Shown here: positions 34,455 to 44,580 of the stretch, one piece after another | Position numbering within the stretch: position 1 is the stretch's first letter | Layout of the letters: each line of letters opens with the position of its first letter | NCBI RefSeq assembly: GCF_014646915.1 | Contig: NZ_BMOE01000006.1 | Coordinates: 1 to 64,000 of the forward strand | Length of the DNA: 64,000 bases | Source of the DNA: Deinococcus aquiradiocola | Lineage (GTDB): Bacteria; Deinococcota; Deinococci; Deinococcales; Deinococcaceae | Direction: 5' to 3' | Program-made: the position numbers and the translations under genes | Notes under the pieces: model-generated | Databases searched by the model: none | What the model was told of the DNA's origin: nothing | What the model saw: only the letters and a program-made list of their open reading frames with translations

Positions 34455-35450
34455 ATGACGACCGCCCTCCTCATCCTGATCGGCATCGTCACACTCGCCC
34501 TGATCTTCGACTACATCAACGGCTTCCACGACACCGCGAACGCCATCGCCACCAGCGTCGCCACGCGCGTCCTCACGCCCGCGCAGGCCATCGGCATGGC
34601 GGCCGTCATGAACGTCGTCGGAGCGCTCACCGGCACGGCCGTCGCGAAAACCATCAGCCGCGACATCGTCGCGCCCGGCATCGCGGGCGACCTGCGGCTC
34701 GTCGCGGCCGCCCTCGTCGCCGCGATCGTCTGGAACCTCATCACGTGGTGGCGCGGCCTGCCGAGCAGCAGCAGTCACGCGCTCGTGTTCAGCCTCGTCG
34801 GCGCGGGCGTCGCGGCGGGCGGCTGGGGCGCCATCGTCCCGAAAGGCGTGAACAAGACGCTGCTCGGCCTCGTCACGTCGCCCGTGCTGGGCTTCGCGGT
34901 GTCCATGATCCTGATGGGCGTGGTGCTGTGGCTGTTCGCGCGGCACATGCGGCCCGGCACGGTCACGCGCGTGTTCCGGCCGCTGCAGGTGTTCTCGGCG
35001 GCGTTCATGGCGTTCTCGCACGGCGGGAACGACGCGCAGAAGACGATGGGCATCATCACGCTCGCGCTCGGCGCGTATCTCGGCAGCACCCTCGACACCG
35101 TGCCCACCTGGGTGGTGCTCAGCTGCGCGGGCGCCATGGGCCTCGGGACCGCGACGGGCGGGTGGCGCATCATCCGCACCATGGGCTTCAAGGTCGTGGA
35201 CCTGAAACCCATCGACGGGTTCGTGGCGGAACTCAGCGCCGCCAGCATCATCGAAGGCGCGAGCCGCCTCGGAATTCCCGTCAGCACCACGCACGTCATC
35301 AGCACCACCATCATGGGCGTCGGCACCACCAAGGGCTACAAGCACGTCAAGTGGCAGGTGGCGGGCCGCATCGTGATCGCGTGGGTGCTCACGATTCCCG
35401 TCTGCACCGCGCTCGGCTGGCTGTGCTTCCGCGCGGCGCAGCTCTTCTGA
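34455..35450 (+). CDS. pit: PiT-family inorganic phosphate permease
   Basis: 331 residues with ten membrane segments. Both inverted PiT repeats carry the signature: DYINGFHDTANAIATSVATR near the N-terminus and MAFSHGGNDAQKTMG in the second half. The protein takes up phosphate, usually with divalent metal, using the ion gradient. It pairs with the DUF47 gene just upstream. A perfect 17-bp terminator follows. Confidence 0.92.
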   Translation: MTTALLILIGIVTLALIFDYINGFHDTANAIATSVATRVLTPAQAIGMAAVMNVVGALTGTAVAKTISRDIVAPGIAGDLRLVAAALVAAIVWNLITWWRGLPSSSSHALVFSLVGAGVAAGGWGAIVPKGVNKTLLGLVTSPVLGFAVSMILMGVVLWLFARHMRPGTVTRVFRPLQVFSAAFMAFSHGGNDAQKTMGIITLALGAYLGSTLDTVPTWVVLSCAGAMGLGTATGGWRIIRTMGFKVVDLKPIDGFVAELSAASIIEGASRLGIPVSTTHVISTTIMGVGTTKGYKHVKWQVAGRIVIAWVLTIPVCTALGWLCFRAAQLF

Positions 35451-35464
35451 AGCCCTGAAGCGCA

Positions 35465-35506
35465 AAGAGGCGAGGCCCCCGGACGGTATCGGGGGCCTCG
35501 CCTCTT
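35465..35506. terminator. Bidirectional terminator between pit and queC
   Basis: Bases 35465-35481 (AAGAGGCGAGGCCCCCG) pair perfectly with 35490-35506, loop 8 bases. The stem starts with AA and ends in TT, so it can work for both converging genes. Confidence 0.85.
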
Positions 35507-35522
35507 CATGCCTGCCTCGCGG

Positions 35523-36236
35523 TCAGTGCGTCTGCGCCTGCGCGTGCCGGGTGGCGAGTTCCGGGTGGCCCGCCTCGATCAGTGCCCGGTCACGGATGCG
35601 GCACGAGTCGCACACCCCGCACGGCTCCTCGCCCCCCTGGTAGCAGCTCCACGTCCACGCGACCGGCACGCCCAACTCCAGCGCCGCCTTCACGATGTCC
35701 GTCTTCGTCATGCTCACCAGCGGCGCCGTCAGCACCGCCCCGCGCCCCTCCAGCCCCGCTCTGGTGGCCAGGTCCGCCAGCGTCTGGAACGCCGCGAGGT
35801 ACTCCGGGCGGCAGTCCGGGTACCCGCTGTAATCCACCGCGTTGATCCCCAGGTACACCCGCTCCGCCCCGATCGCCTCCGCCAGGCTCAGCCCCACCGC
35901 GATGAACACCGTGTTCCGCCCCGGCACGTACGTCGACGGGATCACCCCGTCCTCCGTCCCGTCCGTCGGCACCGTCATCGCCGCGTCCGTCAGCGCGCTC
36001 CCCCCGAACGACCCGATGTTGATGTCGATCACCCGGTGGTCCGCCCCGAAGTGCCGCGCGATCTGCGCCGCACGCTCCAACTCCACCGTGTGCCGCTGCC
36101 CGTACCGGAACGACAGGCCCGTACAGCTGTACCCCTCCCGCACCGCCATCGCCAGCGTCGTGCTGGAATCCAGCCCGCCCGAGAGCAGCACCACCGCGCG
36201 CCGGTGTGTCTGGACCGTCTCATGTGTTTCCGTCAT
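35523..36236 (-). CDS. queC: 7-cyano-7-deazaguanine synthase QueC
   Basis: 237 residues. The PP-loop [17 protein letters not shown] is near the N-terminus, and the zinc site is [18 protein letters not shown]. QueC turns 7-carboxy-7-deazaguanine into preQ0 with ATP and ammonia. It is the last gene of the que operon, one base after queE. Confidence 0.95.
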   Translation of the reverse strand: MTETHETVQTHRRAVVLLSGGLDSSTTLAMAVREGYSCTGLSFRYGQRHTVELERAAQIARHFGADHRVIDINIGSFGGSALTDAAMTVPTDGTEDGVIPSTYVPGRNTVFIAVGLSLAEAIGAERVYLGINAVDYSGYPDCRPEYLAAFQTLADLATRAGLEGRGAVLTAPLVSMTKTDIVKAALELGVPVAWTWSCYQGGEEPCGVCDSCRIRDRALIEAGHPELATRHAQAQTH

Positions 36237-36237
36237 G

Positions 36238-36930
36238 TCAGTACCCCAGTTCCGTGTTCCCGCCGAGCGGGATGAGTCGCTTGTCACTCGAAGGGTCCAG
36301 GTCGTCCGCACGGTACAGCTTGTGCATCTGGTACCCGGCCCGCAGGCGCGGATGGCGTTTCACCGTGTCCGTGATCGCGTTCAGCACCGTCATGTCCCGC
36401 TCCCTGGCCCGGCTCCACTCGGGGTGCAGCCAGATCACCGCTTCCCCGCGCAGGCCGTCCAGCGTCTCCAGGCCCGCCTGGATGTCGCTCACGTCATGCA
36501 CGATGATCTTGACCTCGTCCGCCCGCGCCACCACTTCAGGGGTGGGCCACGTGCCGAACGGCTTCGGGCTCAGCGTCACCCAGTCGAGCTCGCCGCGCAG
36601 CGGGGCGATGCCGCTCGTCTCGAGGTGCACGCGCCGCCCCAGGGCGTGCAGGGCGTCCGTGAGGGGTGCCAGGTCGAACAGGATCGGCTCGCCGCCCGTG
36701 ATGACCACCATGGCGCCCGCCGGGCTCTCCGCGCGCACGACCTCCGCGAGGTCGTGCGCGCTCATCAGGGTGACGCCTTCCGGCCGGTAGTCCCGGTGCC
36801 AGGTCCCGGCACTGTCGCACCACGGGCAGGCCTGCGGGCAGCCGTACAGGCGGATGAAGTACGCGGCGGCGCCGAGGTGCACGCCCTCGCCCTGCCAGGT
36901 GTAGAACCGCTCGTACACCGGGTACTTCAT
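36238..36930 (-). CDS. queE: 7-carboxy-7-deazaguanine synthase QueE
   Basis: 230 residues. It begins [19 protein letters not shown] and carries the radical-SAM cluster motif [10 protein letters not shown] and the SAM site [12 protein letters not shown]. It converts the QueD product to 7-carboxy-7-deazaguanine. The ATG at 36930 overlaps the queD stop. Confidence 0.95.
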   Translation of the reverse strand: MKYPVYERFYTWQGEGVHLGAAAYFIRLYGCPQACPWCDSAGTWHRDYRPEGVTLMSAHDLAEVVRAESPAGAMVVITGGEPILFDLAPLTDALHALGRRVHLETSGIAPLRGELDWVTLSPKPFGTWPTPEVVARADEVKIIVHDVSDIQAGLETLDGLRGEAVIWLHPEWSRARERDMTVLNAITDTVKRHPRLRAGYQMHKLYRADDLDPSSDKRLIPLGGNTELGY

Positions 36931-37340
36931 GCTTCCCAGTACTCGCAGCAGCTGTCGGGCGTCTCCCAGAGGGTGACGCGCAGCCGCAGGTCCGCGCCGT
37001 CGTCCCCGTCCTGCAGGTCGGCACGGACGCGCCGCATGGTGTGGCGGTGGATGTATGCGGCGACGACTTCGGCGGTGGTGTCGTCCCCGAGTTCCGGGAG
37101 GTCGTTGAGGTACGCGTGGTCGAGGCCGCCCGCGTCGACGTCCTTCTTGGCCCACTTGAGGGTCTTGAAGTCGGCGACCATGATGCTGCGCTTGACGTGC
37201 GCGCTGGGCCGCAGGCGCTCACTCGTGAGCTGCATGCGGACGCGGTACGTGTGCCCGTGCAGGCGGCCGCAGGGACCGTCGTACCCGCTGATGACGTGCG
37301 CGGAGTCGAACGTGAATTCCGACGTCAGCGTCCACGGCAT
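36927..37340 (-). CDS. queD: 6-carboxytetrahydropterin synthase QueD
   Basis: 137 residues. FDSAHVISGYDGPCGRLHGH supplies the zinc His ligands and active-site Cys of the family; DFKTLK and LDHAYLND follow in the usual order. It makes 6-carboxytetrahydropterin from dihydroneopterin triphosphate. The ATG overlaps the queF stop by one base. Confidence 0.95.
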   Translation of the reverse strand: MPWTLTSEFTFDSAHVISGYDGPCGRLHGHTYRVRMQLTSERLRPSAHVKRSIMVADFKTLKWAKKDVDAGGLDHAYLNDLPELGDDTTAEVVAAYIHRHTMRRVRADLQDGDDGADLRLRVTLWETPDSCCEYWEA

Positions 37341-37819
37341 CAGGACGTCCGGGTGGCGGGCGTGTGGTCCGGCGCGACGTAGTTGACGGTGACGACGGTG
37401 CGGATGCCGCCGCGCATGCCGTAGTCGCAGGTGACGTGCATGCTGAGCGGGTCGAGGAGGCGCACGAGGTCGCCCAGCACGCGTTTGGTGGCGTGCTCGT
37501 GGTAGATGCCCACGAAGCGGTAACTGGTGAGGTAGTACTTCAGGCTCTTGAGTTCCACGCAGGTGTCGCGCGGCAGGTAGCGGATCACCAGTTCGCCGAA
37601 GTCCGGCAGGCCGCTCCACGGGCAGACGGGCGAGAACTCGTCGGTGCGGATGGTGATCTCCATCGGTTCGCCCGGGTAGCGGGTGGTGTCGTCGTCCCGC
37701 AGCTGCGGGAAGGTGTCGAGGACGGCCACGTCGATGGCGTCGAGGCCCTGCACGTCGTAGCGGCGGCTGAAGCCAGGGCGGTCCTGCGGGGCGGTCGCCC
37801 CGGTCTGCTGTTCGTTCAT
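37340..37819 (-). CDS. queF: NADPH-dependent preQ0 reductase QueF
   Basis: 159 residues, the short unimodular form. FSPVCPWSGLPDFGELVIRY contains the catalytic Cys, and CVELKSLKYYLTSYRFVGIY and EHATKRVLGDL complete the signature. It reduces preQ0 to preQ1 for queuosine. It is the first gene of the operon with AAGGAG upstream. I looked for a preQ1 riboswitch in the 178-base leader and saw none. Confidence 0.95.
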   Translation of the reverse strand: MNEQQTGATAPQDRPGFSRRYDVQGLDAIDVAVLDTFPQLRDDDTTRYPGEPMEITIRTDEFSPVCPWSGLPDFGELVIRYLPRDTCVELKSLKYYLTSYRFVGIYHEHATKRVLGDLVRLLDPLSMHVTCDYGMRGGIRTVVTVNYVAPDHTPATRTS

Positions 37820-37997
37820 GGTGGACTCCTTCTCGGGCGCCGCGTGTGGCGAGCGTCCAGGATGACGGCACAGGTCTTCCCACCGGCCAGCGTAGCGCAC
37901 GGGCGGCGCGTCCGTGTCCTCCGGACGGTGCGTTCCGCTGGCGCGTCCCTGCGCGGGGCACGCCTCCTGCGGCGCGGCGGGCGCTACAGTGGCGGCC

Positions 37998-39017
37998 ATG
38001 CCTGCATCCACCCTCCCGGACGCGTCCGGTCCCGCGCGGCACGTGACGGCGGCCGGTCACCGCCTGTACACGCTGTCGCTGGAGGCGTTCCCGCACTTCC
38101 GGGTGAACGCGTACCTGTTCGTGACGGGCGACCCGCGGCGCCCCGCGTACTCGGCCCTGATCGACGCGGGCAGCGCCGACCCGGCGAGCACGTCGGGCCT
38201 CGCGGCGGGCCTGGAGGCCGTGCGGGCGCACGAGCCGGGCGTGTCGTGGGAGGGACTGGACCGGGTGGTGGCGACGCACGCGCACCCGGACCACGTGGCG
38301 GGCCTGCCGTTCGTGCGTGGCCTGACGGGCGCGCCGGTCGCGGCGCACGTGCTGGACGTGCCGGGCCTCGCGGACCCGTTCGCGGCGCGGGACGCGCAGG
38401 TGGCGCGCGTCGAGGCGGCCATCCGCTGGTCCGGCGTGCAGGACCCGTACCTGACGCGCGTCCGCAACCGTGCCCGGAACCTGATGCTGCCGGAGGGCGT
38501 GACGGTGCAGACGCCCCTGACGGACCTGCAGGACCTCGACGGGGTGTTCCGGGTGCTGCACACGCCGGGGCACGCGGCCGGGCAGGTGTGCCTGGTGGTG
38601 GACGAGGTGCTGCTCAGCGCCGATCACCTGCTGCCGCTGAATTCCCCGCCGCTGATGCCCGCGCTGGTGCATCCGCAGCTCGGCCTGCGCCGTTACCTCG
38701 CGTCGCTGGACCGCATCGAGCGGCTGGACGGCGTGACGGTGGCGTTCGGCGGGCACGACGCGCCCATGCTGCAGTGGCGGGACCGCGTCCGGGACCTGCG
38801 CGACCGGTATGCCGACAAGCTGCGCGCCACGCTGGACGCCCTGGACACGCCTGCCAGCGTGATGGACCTCACGCGGCGGCTGCATCCGCGTCTGAACGAC
38901 CGGCAGGCGCTGCTGCTCATCGACCAGACGGCCGCTCTCGCCGAGTACCTCGTGCAGGAGGGAAGCGTGGACCTGAGCGTCACGGAGGCCGGACTGGCGC
39001 TGTTCTCGCGGGTGTAG
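37998..39017 (+). CDS. Metallo-beta-lactamase fold hydrolase with winged C-terminus
   Basis: 339 residues. The metal motif THAHPDH is followed by VLHTPGHAAGQVCLVVDEVL and LLSADHL, giving the full set of MBL ligands. The C-terminal 80 residues are helical (SVMDLTRRLHPRLNDRQALL), as in LACTB2-like members. TACAGT lies 7 bases before the ATG, so it is probably leaderless. Substrate unknown; it may be a thioesterase or nuclease-like hydrolase. Confidence 0.8.
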   Translation: MPASTLPDASGPARHVTAAGHRLYTLSLEAFPHFRVNAYLFVTGDPRRPAYSALIDAGSADPASTSGLAAGLEAVRAHEPGVSWEGLDRVVATHAHPDHVAGLPFVRGLTGAPVAAHVLDVPGLADPFAARDAQVARVEAAIRWSGVQDPYLTRVRNRARNLMLPEGVTVQTPLTDLQDLDGVFRVLHTPGHAAGQVCLVVDEVLLSADHLLPLNSPPLMPALVHPQLGLRRYLASLDRIERLDGVTVAFGGHDAPMLQWRDRVRDLRDRYADKLRATLDALDTPASVMDLTRRLHPRLNDRQALLLIDQTAALAEYLVQEGSVDLSVTEAGLALFSRV

Positions 39018-39062
39018 GCGCTGACGTCCGGCAAAGTGTAGGGTGGAGTCGGGCAATCCCGC

Positions 39063-40463
39063 TCAGAGCGTCTTGCGGCGCCAGCGGCCGGACCAGAAGC
39101 GCCAGCTGTACGTGGCGGCCACGAGCGCGATGTACAGCAGGGCCGCGAACCACGCGCCGCTCACCCCGTAGCGCGGGGCGAGGAGGGCCGCGCCGGGCAC
39201 CATCAGCAGCCACGCGCCGCTGAGCGTGACGAGCAGGCGGAAGCGGGTGTCGCCCGCGCCGGACAGCGCCCCGCCGAGCACGATGCCGAGCCCGTCGAGG
39301 AGCATGTAGCCGGACATGACGGCCAGCACGCGCGAACCGAGCGTGAGGACGCCGGGGTCGGAGTTGAAGAGGCGGATCAGGGCGTGCGGGAACGCGAGGA
39401 ATGCGGCGGTGAGGACGGCCATCAGGGCGGCGGAGAGGCCCGCGCCGCGCCAGCCGATGCGGGCGGCGAGGTCGGGGCGGCCCGCGCCGAGCGCGCGGGA
39501 CAGCAGGCTGGAGGTGCTGGCGGACAGCGCGAAGGCGGGCAGGAACCCGAAGCTCGCGAACTGGTTCGCGATCTGCGACGCGGCCAGTTCGGTCGGGCCG
39601 AGCCGCGCGATGATCCCGAGGAACACCGTGAAGGCGCTCACCTCGCCGAGGTCGGTCGCGCCGGCCGGGACGGAGATGCGCGCCACGGACCGCAGTTCCT
39701 TCGTGTCCGGGCGCACGAAGCGGAAGGGGCCGTACTCGTTGCGGTGCAGGCCGAGCAGCAGGTACGCGAGGAGACCCTGGACGCTCACGGCGATCAGGCT
39801 GGCCCACGCGGCGCCCGCGACGCCCCAGTGCAGCACGAACACGAACACGGCGGCCAGGACGGCGTTCACGATCACGAGCAGCCAGGAGAGCAGCATGGGG
39901 GTACGGGTGTTGCCGAGGCCGAGCATGATGGCGAGGCTGGCCGCGCCGAGCAGCACGAAGGGAATCTCGAAGATGCGGATGCGGGCGTACGTGAGGCCGA
40001 CGCGGGTGATGTCGGGTTCGGCGTGCATGAGGTTCAGGAGGTGCTCGACGAGCCACGGGCCGACCAGAGCGAGCGGCAGCCCCGTCAGGGAGAGCGTGAG
40101 GAAGATTCCGGCCCAGCGGATGACGCCGGGTCGGTCCTGAGCGCCGACGGCGCGGGCGACGAAGGTGGCGGCGGTGTTGAGCGCGCCGCGGAAGAACAGC
40201 GAGACGCTGAACAGCACGACGCCCGCCAGGCCGACCGCGCCGACCTCCAGCACGCCGAGGCGGCCCATGTAGAGGGTGTCGGTGAAGCCGACGGCGGTGT
40301 ACGCGAGGTTGCTGAGCATCAGGGGCCACGCGAGCGCCAGGAGTTCGCGGGTGGTTCCGGCGGGCGCAGCGTCGCGGGTTTCGGGGGCCGGGTCGGCCGG
40401 GAAGGTCGGGGCGGGGTCTTGAGGGTGGGGCGCAGGGCGCCCGCGGACGTCGTCGGGCACGGT
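39063..40463 (-). CDS. MATE-family efflux protein
   Basis: About 466 residues with twelve membrane segments and the two MATE halves (LALAWPLMLSNLAYTAVGFT; RISVPAGATDLGEVSAFTVF). I chose the GTG at 40463 because GTGACA, an 18-base spacer, TACGCT and 6 bases lead into it, a good leaderless promoter. The upstream in-frame GTG at 40517 would add 18 residues and sit before that -10. MATE proteins export cationic compounds using Na+ or H+ gradients. Confidence 0.85.
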   Translation of the reverse strand, partial: TVPDDVRGRPAPHPQDPAPTFPADPAPETRDAAPAGTTRELLALAWPLMLSNLAYTAVGFTDTLYMGRLGVLEVGAVGLAGVVLFSVSLFFRGALNTAATFVARAVGAQDRPGVIRWAGIFLTLSLTGLPLALVGPWLVEHLLNLMHAEPDITRVGLTYARIRIFEIPFVLLGAASLAIMLGLGNTRTPMLLSWLLVIVNAVLAAVFVFVLHWGVAGAAWASLIAVSVQGLLAYLLLGLHRNEYGPFRFVRPDTKELRSVARISVPAGATDLGEVSAFTVFLGIIARLGPTELAASQIANQFASFGFLPAFALSASTSSLLSRALGAGRPDLAARIGWRGAGLSAALMAVLTAAFLAFPHALIRLFNSDPGVLTLGSRVLAVMSGYMLLDGLGIVLGGALSGAGDTRFRLLVTLSGAWLLMVPGAALLAPRYGVSGAWFAALLYIALVAATYSWRFWSGRWRRKTL

Positions 40464-40618
40464 CACGGCCTGAGCGTAGTGCACCGGGGGGGCGCGTGTC
40501 ACGGGCGCGGCGGTCACGTGTGCGGCGCAGTGTGAAGTTTTGGGACGGCGCAGGCCTGCGGACCCTTTATGCTGGGCGCATCGGCCTCCCCTCCACGCGG
40601 GACGGCAGGAGGATGTTC

Positions 40619-40720
40619 ATGAACCGCCGCGCTGCCCGCCCATTCCAGACCGCCCGTTCCGTCCTGCCCTTCGTGGCGCGGCAGGGGGCCTGCCGGTCGT
40701 CCGGACGCGCGGCCGCGTGA
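40619..40720 (+). CDS. Short leader ORF before the Wsp-like operon
   Basis: 33 codons (MNRRAARPFQTARSVLPF and on) with AGGAGG six bases before the ATG and TATGCT as a possible -10 at about 40567. Its TGA overlaps the GTG of the first CheW gene, so ribosomes may pass on directly. The peptide is basic and has no known domain. It may only serve coupling. Confidence 0.4.
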   Translation: MNRRAARPFQTARSVLPFVARQGACRSSGRAAA

Positions 40721-41106
40721 CGCGGGACGCGGCGGCCCTGGCGGGCGGGCAGGCAAAGACCGTGGAGGGCCTGGACGCCCTGCTGTGCCGGGTGGGCGAG
40801 GCGCGGTTCCTGCTGCCGCTCGGGCGGGTGGAGCGCGTGTACCCGATGGTGCTGCCGTCCAGGGACGCGCACGGCGGCTGGCAGGTGCACCTGCGCGGCG
40901 AGACGCTGCCGCTGCTGGACGTGCGGGACCGCTGGCGTGAGCGGGCCGTGACGCCCGCGCCGTCGCAGCGGATGGTGGTGCTGCACGCGCCGCGGCGCGA
41001 GGCGTGGTGGGTGGACGACGTGGAGGGCCTGCAGACCCTGACGGGCCGGGCGGACAGCGCGGTGCACGCGGGTCAGGTGCTGCCGGTCCTGTGGGGTGAC
41101 GCGTGA
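40717..41106 (+). CDS. CheW-like coupling protein (WspB-like position)
   Basis: 129 residues. A single CheW fold: LLCRVGEARFLLPLGRVERV, LRGETLPLLDVRDRW, then MVVLHAPRREAWWVDDVEGL. It should link the receptor (42750) to the CheA-like kinase (44581). First full-size gene of a tightly packed operon; starts and stops overlap by 4 bases. Confidence 0.75.
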   Translation: MTRDAAALAGGQAKTVEGLDALLCRVGEARFLLPLGRVERVYPMVLPSRDAHGGWQVHLRGETLPLLDVRDRWRERAVTPAPSQRMVVLHAPRREAWWVDDVEGLQTLTGRADSAVHAGQVLPVLWGDA

Positions 41107-42200
41107 CGGCCGCCCCGCACCCCGATCCGGCCGTGGTGGGCCTGCAGCGTCTGGTGGAGGGCGTGTCGGGCCTGCGCTGGAATCCTGCGCAGCTGCCGGG
41201 CGCGCTGGAGCGCCTGTCACCGCTGCTGGCCGCGCACGGGGGCCTGCCGGGCCTGCTGAGCACGGCGAGGGCCCAGCCGAGGGTGGCGGAGCAGGTCGCG
41301 GCGGCGTTCACGGTCGGTGAGACGTGGTTCATGCGCATCCGGGAGCAGCTGCTGGCCCTGCCGGACCTCGTGCCGCGCCCGTCCGGGGGCGTGGTGCGGG
41401 CCTGGAGTGCGGGCTGCTCGACCGGTGAGGAGGCCTACGCGCTCGCGGCGGTGTTTCAGGAGCGGGGCGTGCCGGTGGAGGTGTGGGGGTCGGACCTGCG
41501 GGCGGACGCCGTGCTGAGCGCGCAGCGGGGCGAGTACGGCCGCTGGTCGTTCCGGGGCGTGGACGACGCACTGCGCGACCGGCACTTCGAGCGGTGCGGC
41601 GAGGCGTTCCGGGCGCGGCCCGCGCTGAGGCAGGCCGCGCGCTTCCTGGTGCACAACCTGCAGGACCCGGCGCCCATGACGGGCCTGTCGGTGGTGTCGT
41701 GCCGGAACGTGACCATCTACCTGCAGCCGGAGGCGGTGCAGCGGGTGTACGCGCGGCTGGTGGCGGCGCTCGTGCCGGGCGGGGTGCTGCTGCTCGCGCC
41801 GAGCGATCCCCGGCCGGACGCGGCACTCGGGCTGGAACTCGTGCCGCTGCCGGGCGCGAGCGCGTTCCGGCGGCCCGCGGCGCGTCCGGAGGTGCCCCGG
41901 ATGGAGCGGCCGGTCACGCCTGCGCGTCCGGTTCCGTTCACGCCTGTTCCGGCAGTACCTGCCGGTCCGCCCGTGGACGCGTTCGCGGAGGTGCGCCGCC
42001 GGGCGTACGAGCGCCCGGAAGACCCGGACGCGCAGCTGGCCCTGGCGCTCGCGCTGCTGGACGCCGGGCAGCCTGACCGGGCGGCACGCACCCTGAAGTT
42101 CGTGCAGACGCTTCTGGACCGCCCGGACCTGCCCGAGTGGACGCTCGCGCGCGGGCAGGCGGCCCTCGCTGCCGCGCGGCAGCGCCTGGAGCGCCCGTGA
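41103..42200 (+). CDS. CheR-type methyltransferase with C-terminal repeat tail (WspC-like)
   Basis: 365 residues. VGETWFMRIREQLLAL, SAGCSTGEEAYALAAVF (SAM loop) and VSCRNVTIYLQPEAVQRVY are the CheR motifs. After a Pro-rich linker a helical C-terminal tail (YERPEDPDAQLALALALLDA) resembles a TPR, as found in WspC. It methylates receptor glutamates to set signalling bias. Confidence 0.88.
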   Translation: MTAAPHPDPAVVGLQRLVEGVSGLRWNPAQLPGALERLSPLLAAHGGLPGLLSTARAQPRVAEQVAAAFTVGETWFMRIREQLLALPDLVPRPSGGVVRAWSAGCSTGEEAYALAAVFQERGVPVEVWGSDLRADAVLSAQRGEYGRWSFRGVDDALRDRHFERCGEAFRARPALRQAARFLVHNLQDPAPMTGLSVVSCRNVTIYLQPEAVQRVYARLVAALVPGGVLLLAPSDPRPDAALGLELVPLPGASAFRRPAARPEVPRMERPVTPARPVPFTPVPAVPAGPPVDAFAEVRRRAYERPEDPDAQLALALALLDAGQPDRAARTLKFVQTLLDRPDLPEWTLARGQAALAAARQRLERP

Positions 42201-42682
42201 ACGCAGGGGAACACGAGCTGATGCGCGTCCGGACGGAAACGCTCTCCCGCGTCCCGTCGGGGCAGCGTCCCCCGGTGAACGCCGTTTCGGTGCGCGTCGC
42301 GGGCGAACGGTACGTGGTGCGTCTCGCGGATCTGACGGAGATTCTCCAGGCGGCCGTGACGCCCCTTCCCCTCACGCGGCCCGTCGTGGCAGGCCTGCAG
42401 GCGGTGCGCGGGGAACTGATCCCGGTGCTGCGTGCCGACGTGCTGCTCACGGGGCGCGTGTCGGGCGAGTCGGGCCGCACCGTGCTGCTCACCGGGGCGG
42501 GGCCTGCCCGCTGCGCGCTGCTGGTGGACGACACCGCTGACCTGCTGTGGGTGGACCCGCACGCGCTCACGCCGCCGCCCTTCCCGTCGCCGGGTGTGGC
42601 GGGCCTCGCGGCGGAGCACGCGGCCCTGCTGGACCTCGAACGGCTGCTGCACGGCCCGCTGCAGGCCTGGAACGCACCGTGA
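42197..42682 (+). CDS. Second CheW-like coupling protein (WspD-like)
   Basis: 161 residues. [39 protein letters not shown] and [16 protein letters not shown] give the CheW fold. Wsp systems also contain two CheW proteins. GTG start overlaps the CheR stop. Confidence 0.8.
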   Translation: MNAGEHELMRVRTETLSRVPSGQRPPVNAVSVRVAGERYVVRLADLTEILQAAVTPLPLTRPVVAGLQAVRGELIPVLRADVLLTGRVSGESGRTVLLTGAGPARCALLVDDTADLLWVDPHALTPPPFPSPGVAGLAAEHAALLDLERLLHGPLQAWNAP

Positions 42683-42749
42683 ACGGCCCGCCGCTCGTCC
42701 TTCCGCTCTGTATCCTGTCCCCCCTCACCCGAATCTCGAAGGTATCCTC

Positions 42750-44549
42750 ATGTCCATCCGTCTGAAACTGTCCGGTGTGCTCCTGCTGCTCCTCCTCCCG
42801 CTCGTCCTGACGGGCGTCCTGTCGTACCGTACGCTCGACCGTGCCGGGCAGGTGAGTGCCGAGCTCACGGCCGGGATCGGCGAGTCGCGGCAGCTCACGA
42901 ACGTGCGCGGCGCGACGAACAGCCTCAGCCTGAGCGTCAGCCGCGCGCTGCTGGCGGGCCGCGTGCCCGCGCAGGACGCGGCGGTGGACGCCGCGCGGCT
43001 CAAGGCCGAAACGCTCGTGGCGGGCCTGCCGGACTCGGCAGCCCTGACGCCCGTCCGGACCGGCTGGTCCGGGTACGGCGACGCGCTGCGCGCCGTGCTG
43101 GCCGCGCCGCCCGCACAGGCGAGAAGCCTGTTCGAGTCGAGCCTGGAACGTGAGCGGGCCGGAATCGTGAGCAGCGTGAACGGCTACCTGGACGGGCGGG
43201 AACGGACCCTGAACCTGCTGGAGGGCACGCTCGCGCGTGAACTCGCGGCGGGGCAGCGCTGGGTGCTGATCACGCTGCTGCTCGGCGGGGCGGCGGGGAC
43301 CGGCGCGGCGTTCCTGCTGATGCGGCGCGTGTCGGACGCCGTGCGGGACGTGGCGCGCGTGTCGCAGCGCCTCGCGGACGGGCACCTGGACGACGTGCGC
43401 GTGAACGGCAGCGCGGACGAGGTCGGGCAGATGCTGCGCGCCCTGTCGGCCCTGACGGTGCAGCAGCGGGCGCTGGCCGGCACCATGGTGGACATCAGCC
43501 GCGGCGTGAGCGACACGTCGTTCCCGGTCCGGCACGGTGCGGACGTGCTGGGGCAGGCGGTGCACGACCTGACGCGGCACACGCTGGAGGTGGCGCGCGC
43601 GGCGGACGCCGTGTCTCAGGGCGACCTGACGACCGTGCCGCCCGTCCGGTCCGACGCGGACACGCTCGGGCAGGCGCTGCGCGCGATGGTGGAGCAGCTG
43701 CGCGCCTTCGTGCACCAGAACCAGCAGGTCGGGTCGGAACTCGCGCAGGCGAGCCAGAGCCTCGTGACGGCCACCACGCAGCAGGCGACGAGCGTGAACC
43801 AGCAGTCCGCCGCGATCGCGGAGACGACGGCCGCCGTGGAGGAGGTCCGCACGAGCAGCCGTCACGCGGTCGAGGTGGCGGGCAGCGTCGCGCGCCGTTC
43901 CGACGAGGCGCGCAGCGTGGCCGCGCAGGGCGTGGACGCCACCCGTGACGCCGAAGCCGGCATGACGGAGCTGCAGGCGCGGGTGGACGCGATCGCGCAG
44001 AACATGCTGCAGCTGTCGCGGCAGTCGCGGCAGATCGGGGAGATCATCGAGACGGTGTCGGAACTCGCGGACCAGTCGAACCTGCTCGCGCTGAACGCCG
44101 CGATCGAAGCGAACCGTGCGGGCGAGCAGGGCCGGGGCTTCGCGGTGGTCGCGCAGGAGATCCGGACGCTGGCCGAGCAGAGCAAGGGGGCGACCGCGCA
44201 GATCCGCCGGAAGCTGGAGGACATGCAGACGGCGACGAACGCGGCGGTCCTCGCGACCGAGGAGGGCAGCAAGCAGGCGCAGGTGGGCAGCGCCCTGATC
44301 GGCCGGGCCGGGCAGACGATCGTGGCGCTGGCGGACGTGAACGAGGACGCGTCGCGGATGGCGTCGCAGATCGCGGACGCGGTGCAGCAGCACGCGCTCA
44401 GCATGGAGCAGATCGCCATCGCGATGAACGACATCAACGACGCGACCCTGCAGCACCTGAACGTCACGCAGGACAACCAGCAGGTGGCGCGTCACCTGCA
44501 GACGCTGCTGGAGCGCCTGACGACGCTGACGGGACGGTACAGGACGTGA
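42750..44549 (+). CDS. Methyl-accepting chemotaxis-type receptor (WspA-like)
   Basis: 599 residues. Membrane segment 1 (about 8-28), a 140-residue helical periplasmic domain, membrane segment 2 ([20 protein letters not shown]), a HAMP-like region, a second helical spacer, and a long MCP signalling coil with the hairpin tip [20 protein letters not shown] and [19 protein letters not shown]. The lack of a Cache/PAS sensor fits the WspA type that responds to surface contact. No C-terminal CheR-binding pentapeptide is seen. Confidence 0.9.
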   Translation: MSIRLKLSGVLLLLLLPLVLTGVLSYRTLDRAGQVSAELTAGIGESRQLTNVRGATNSLSLSVSRALLAGRVPAQDAAVDAARLKAETLVAGLPDSAALTPVRTGWSGYGDALRAVLAAPPAQARSLFESSLERERAGIVSSVNGYLDGRERTLNLLEGTLARELAAGQRWVLITLLLGGAAGTGAAFLLMRRVSDAVRDVARVSQRLADGHLDDVRVNGSADEVGQMLRALSALTVQQRALAGTMVDISRGVSDTSFPVRHGADVLGQAVHDLTRHTLEVARAADAVSQGDLTTVPPVRSDADTLGQALRAMVEQLRAFVHQNQQVGSELAQASQSLVTATTQQATSVNQQSAAIAETTAAVEEVRTSSRHAVEVAGSVARRSDEARSVAAQGVDATRDAEAGMTELQARVDAIAQNMLQLSRQSRQIGEIIETVSELADQSNLLALNAAIEANRAGEQGRGFAVVAQEIRTLAEQSKGATAQIRRKLEDMQTATNAAVLATEEGSKQAQVGSALIGRAGQTIVALADVNEDASRMASQIADAVQQHALSMEQIAIAMNDINDATLQHLNVTQDNQQVARHLQTLLERLTTLTGRYRT

Positions 44550-44580
44550 CAGGAACGGGCATGAGGGGGCGGGCGCGCGC

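Noticed and set aside
37820..37997. preQ1 riboswitch before queF
   Set aside because: The leader lacks the A-rich tail and short pseudoknot pattern of preQ1-I and no alternative class could be recognised.
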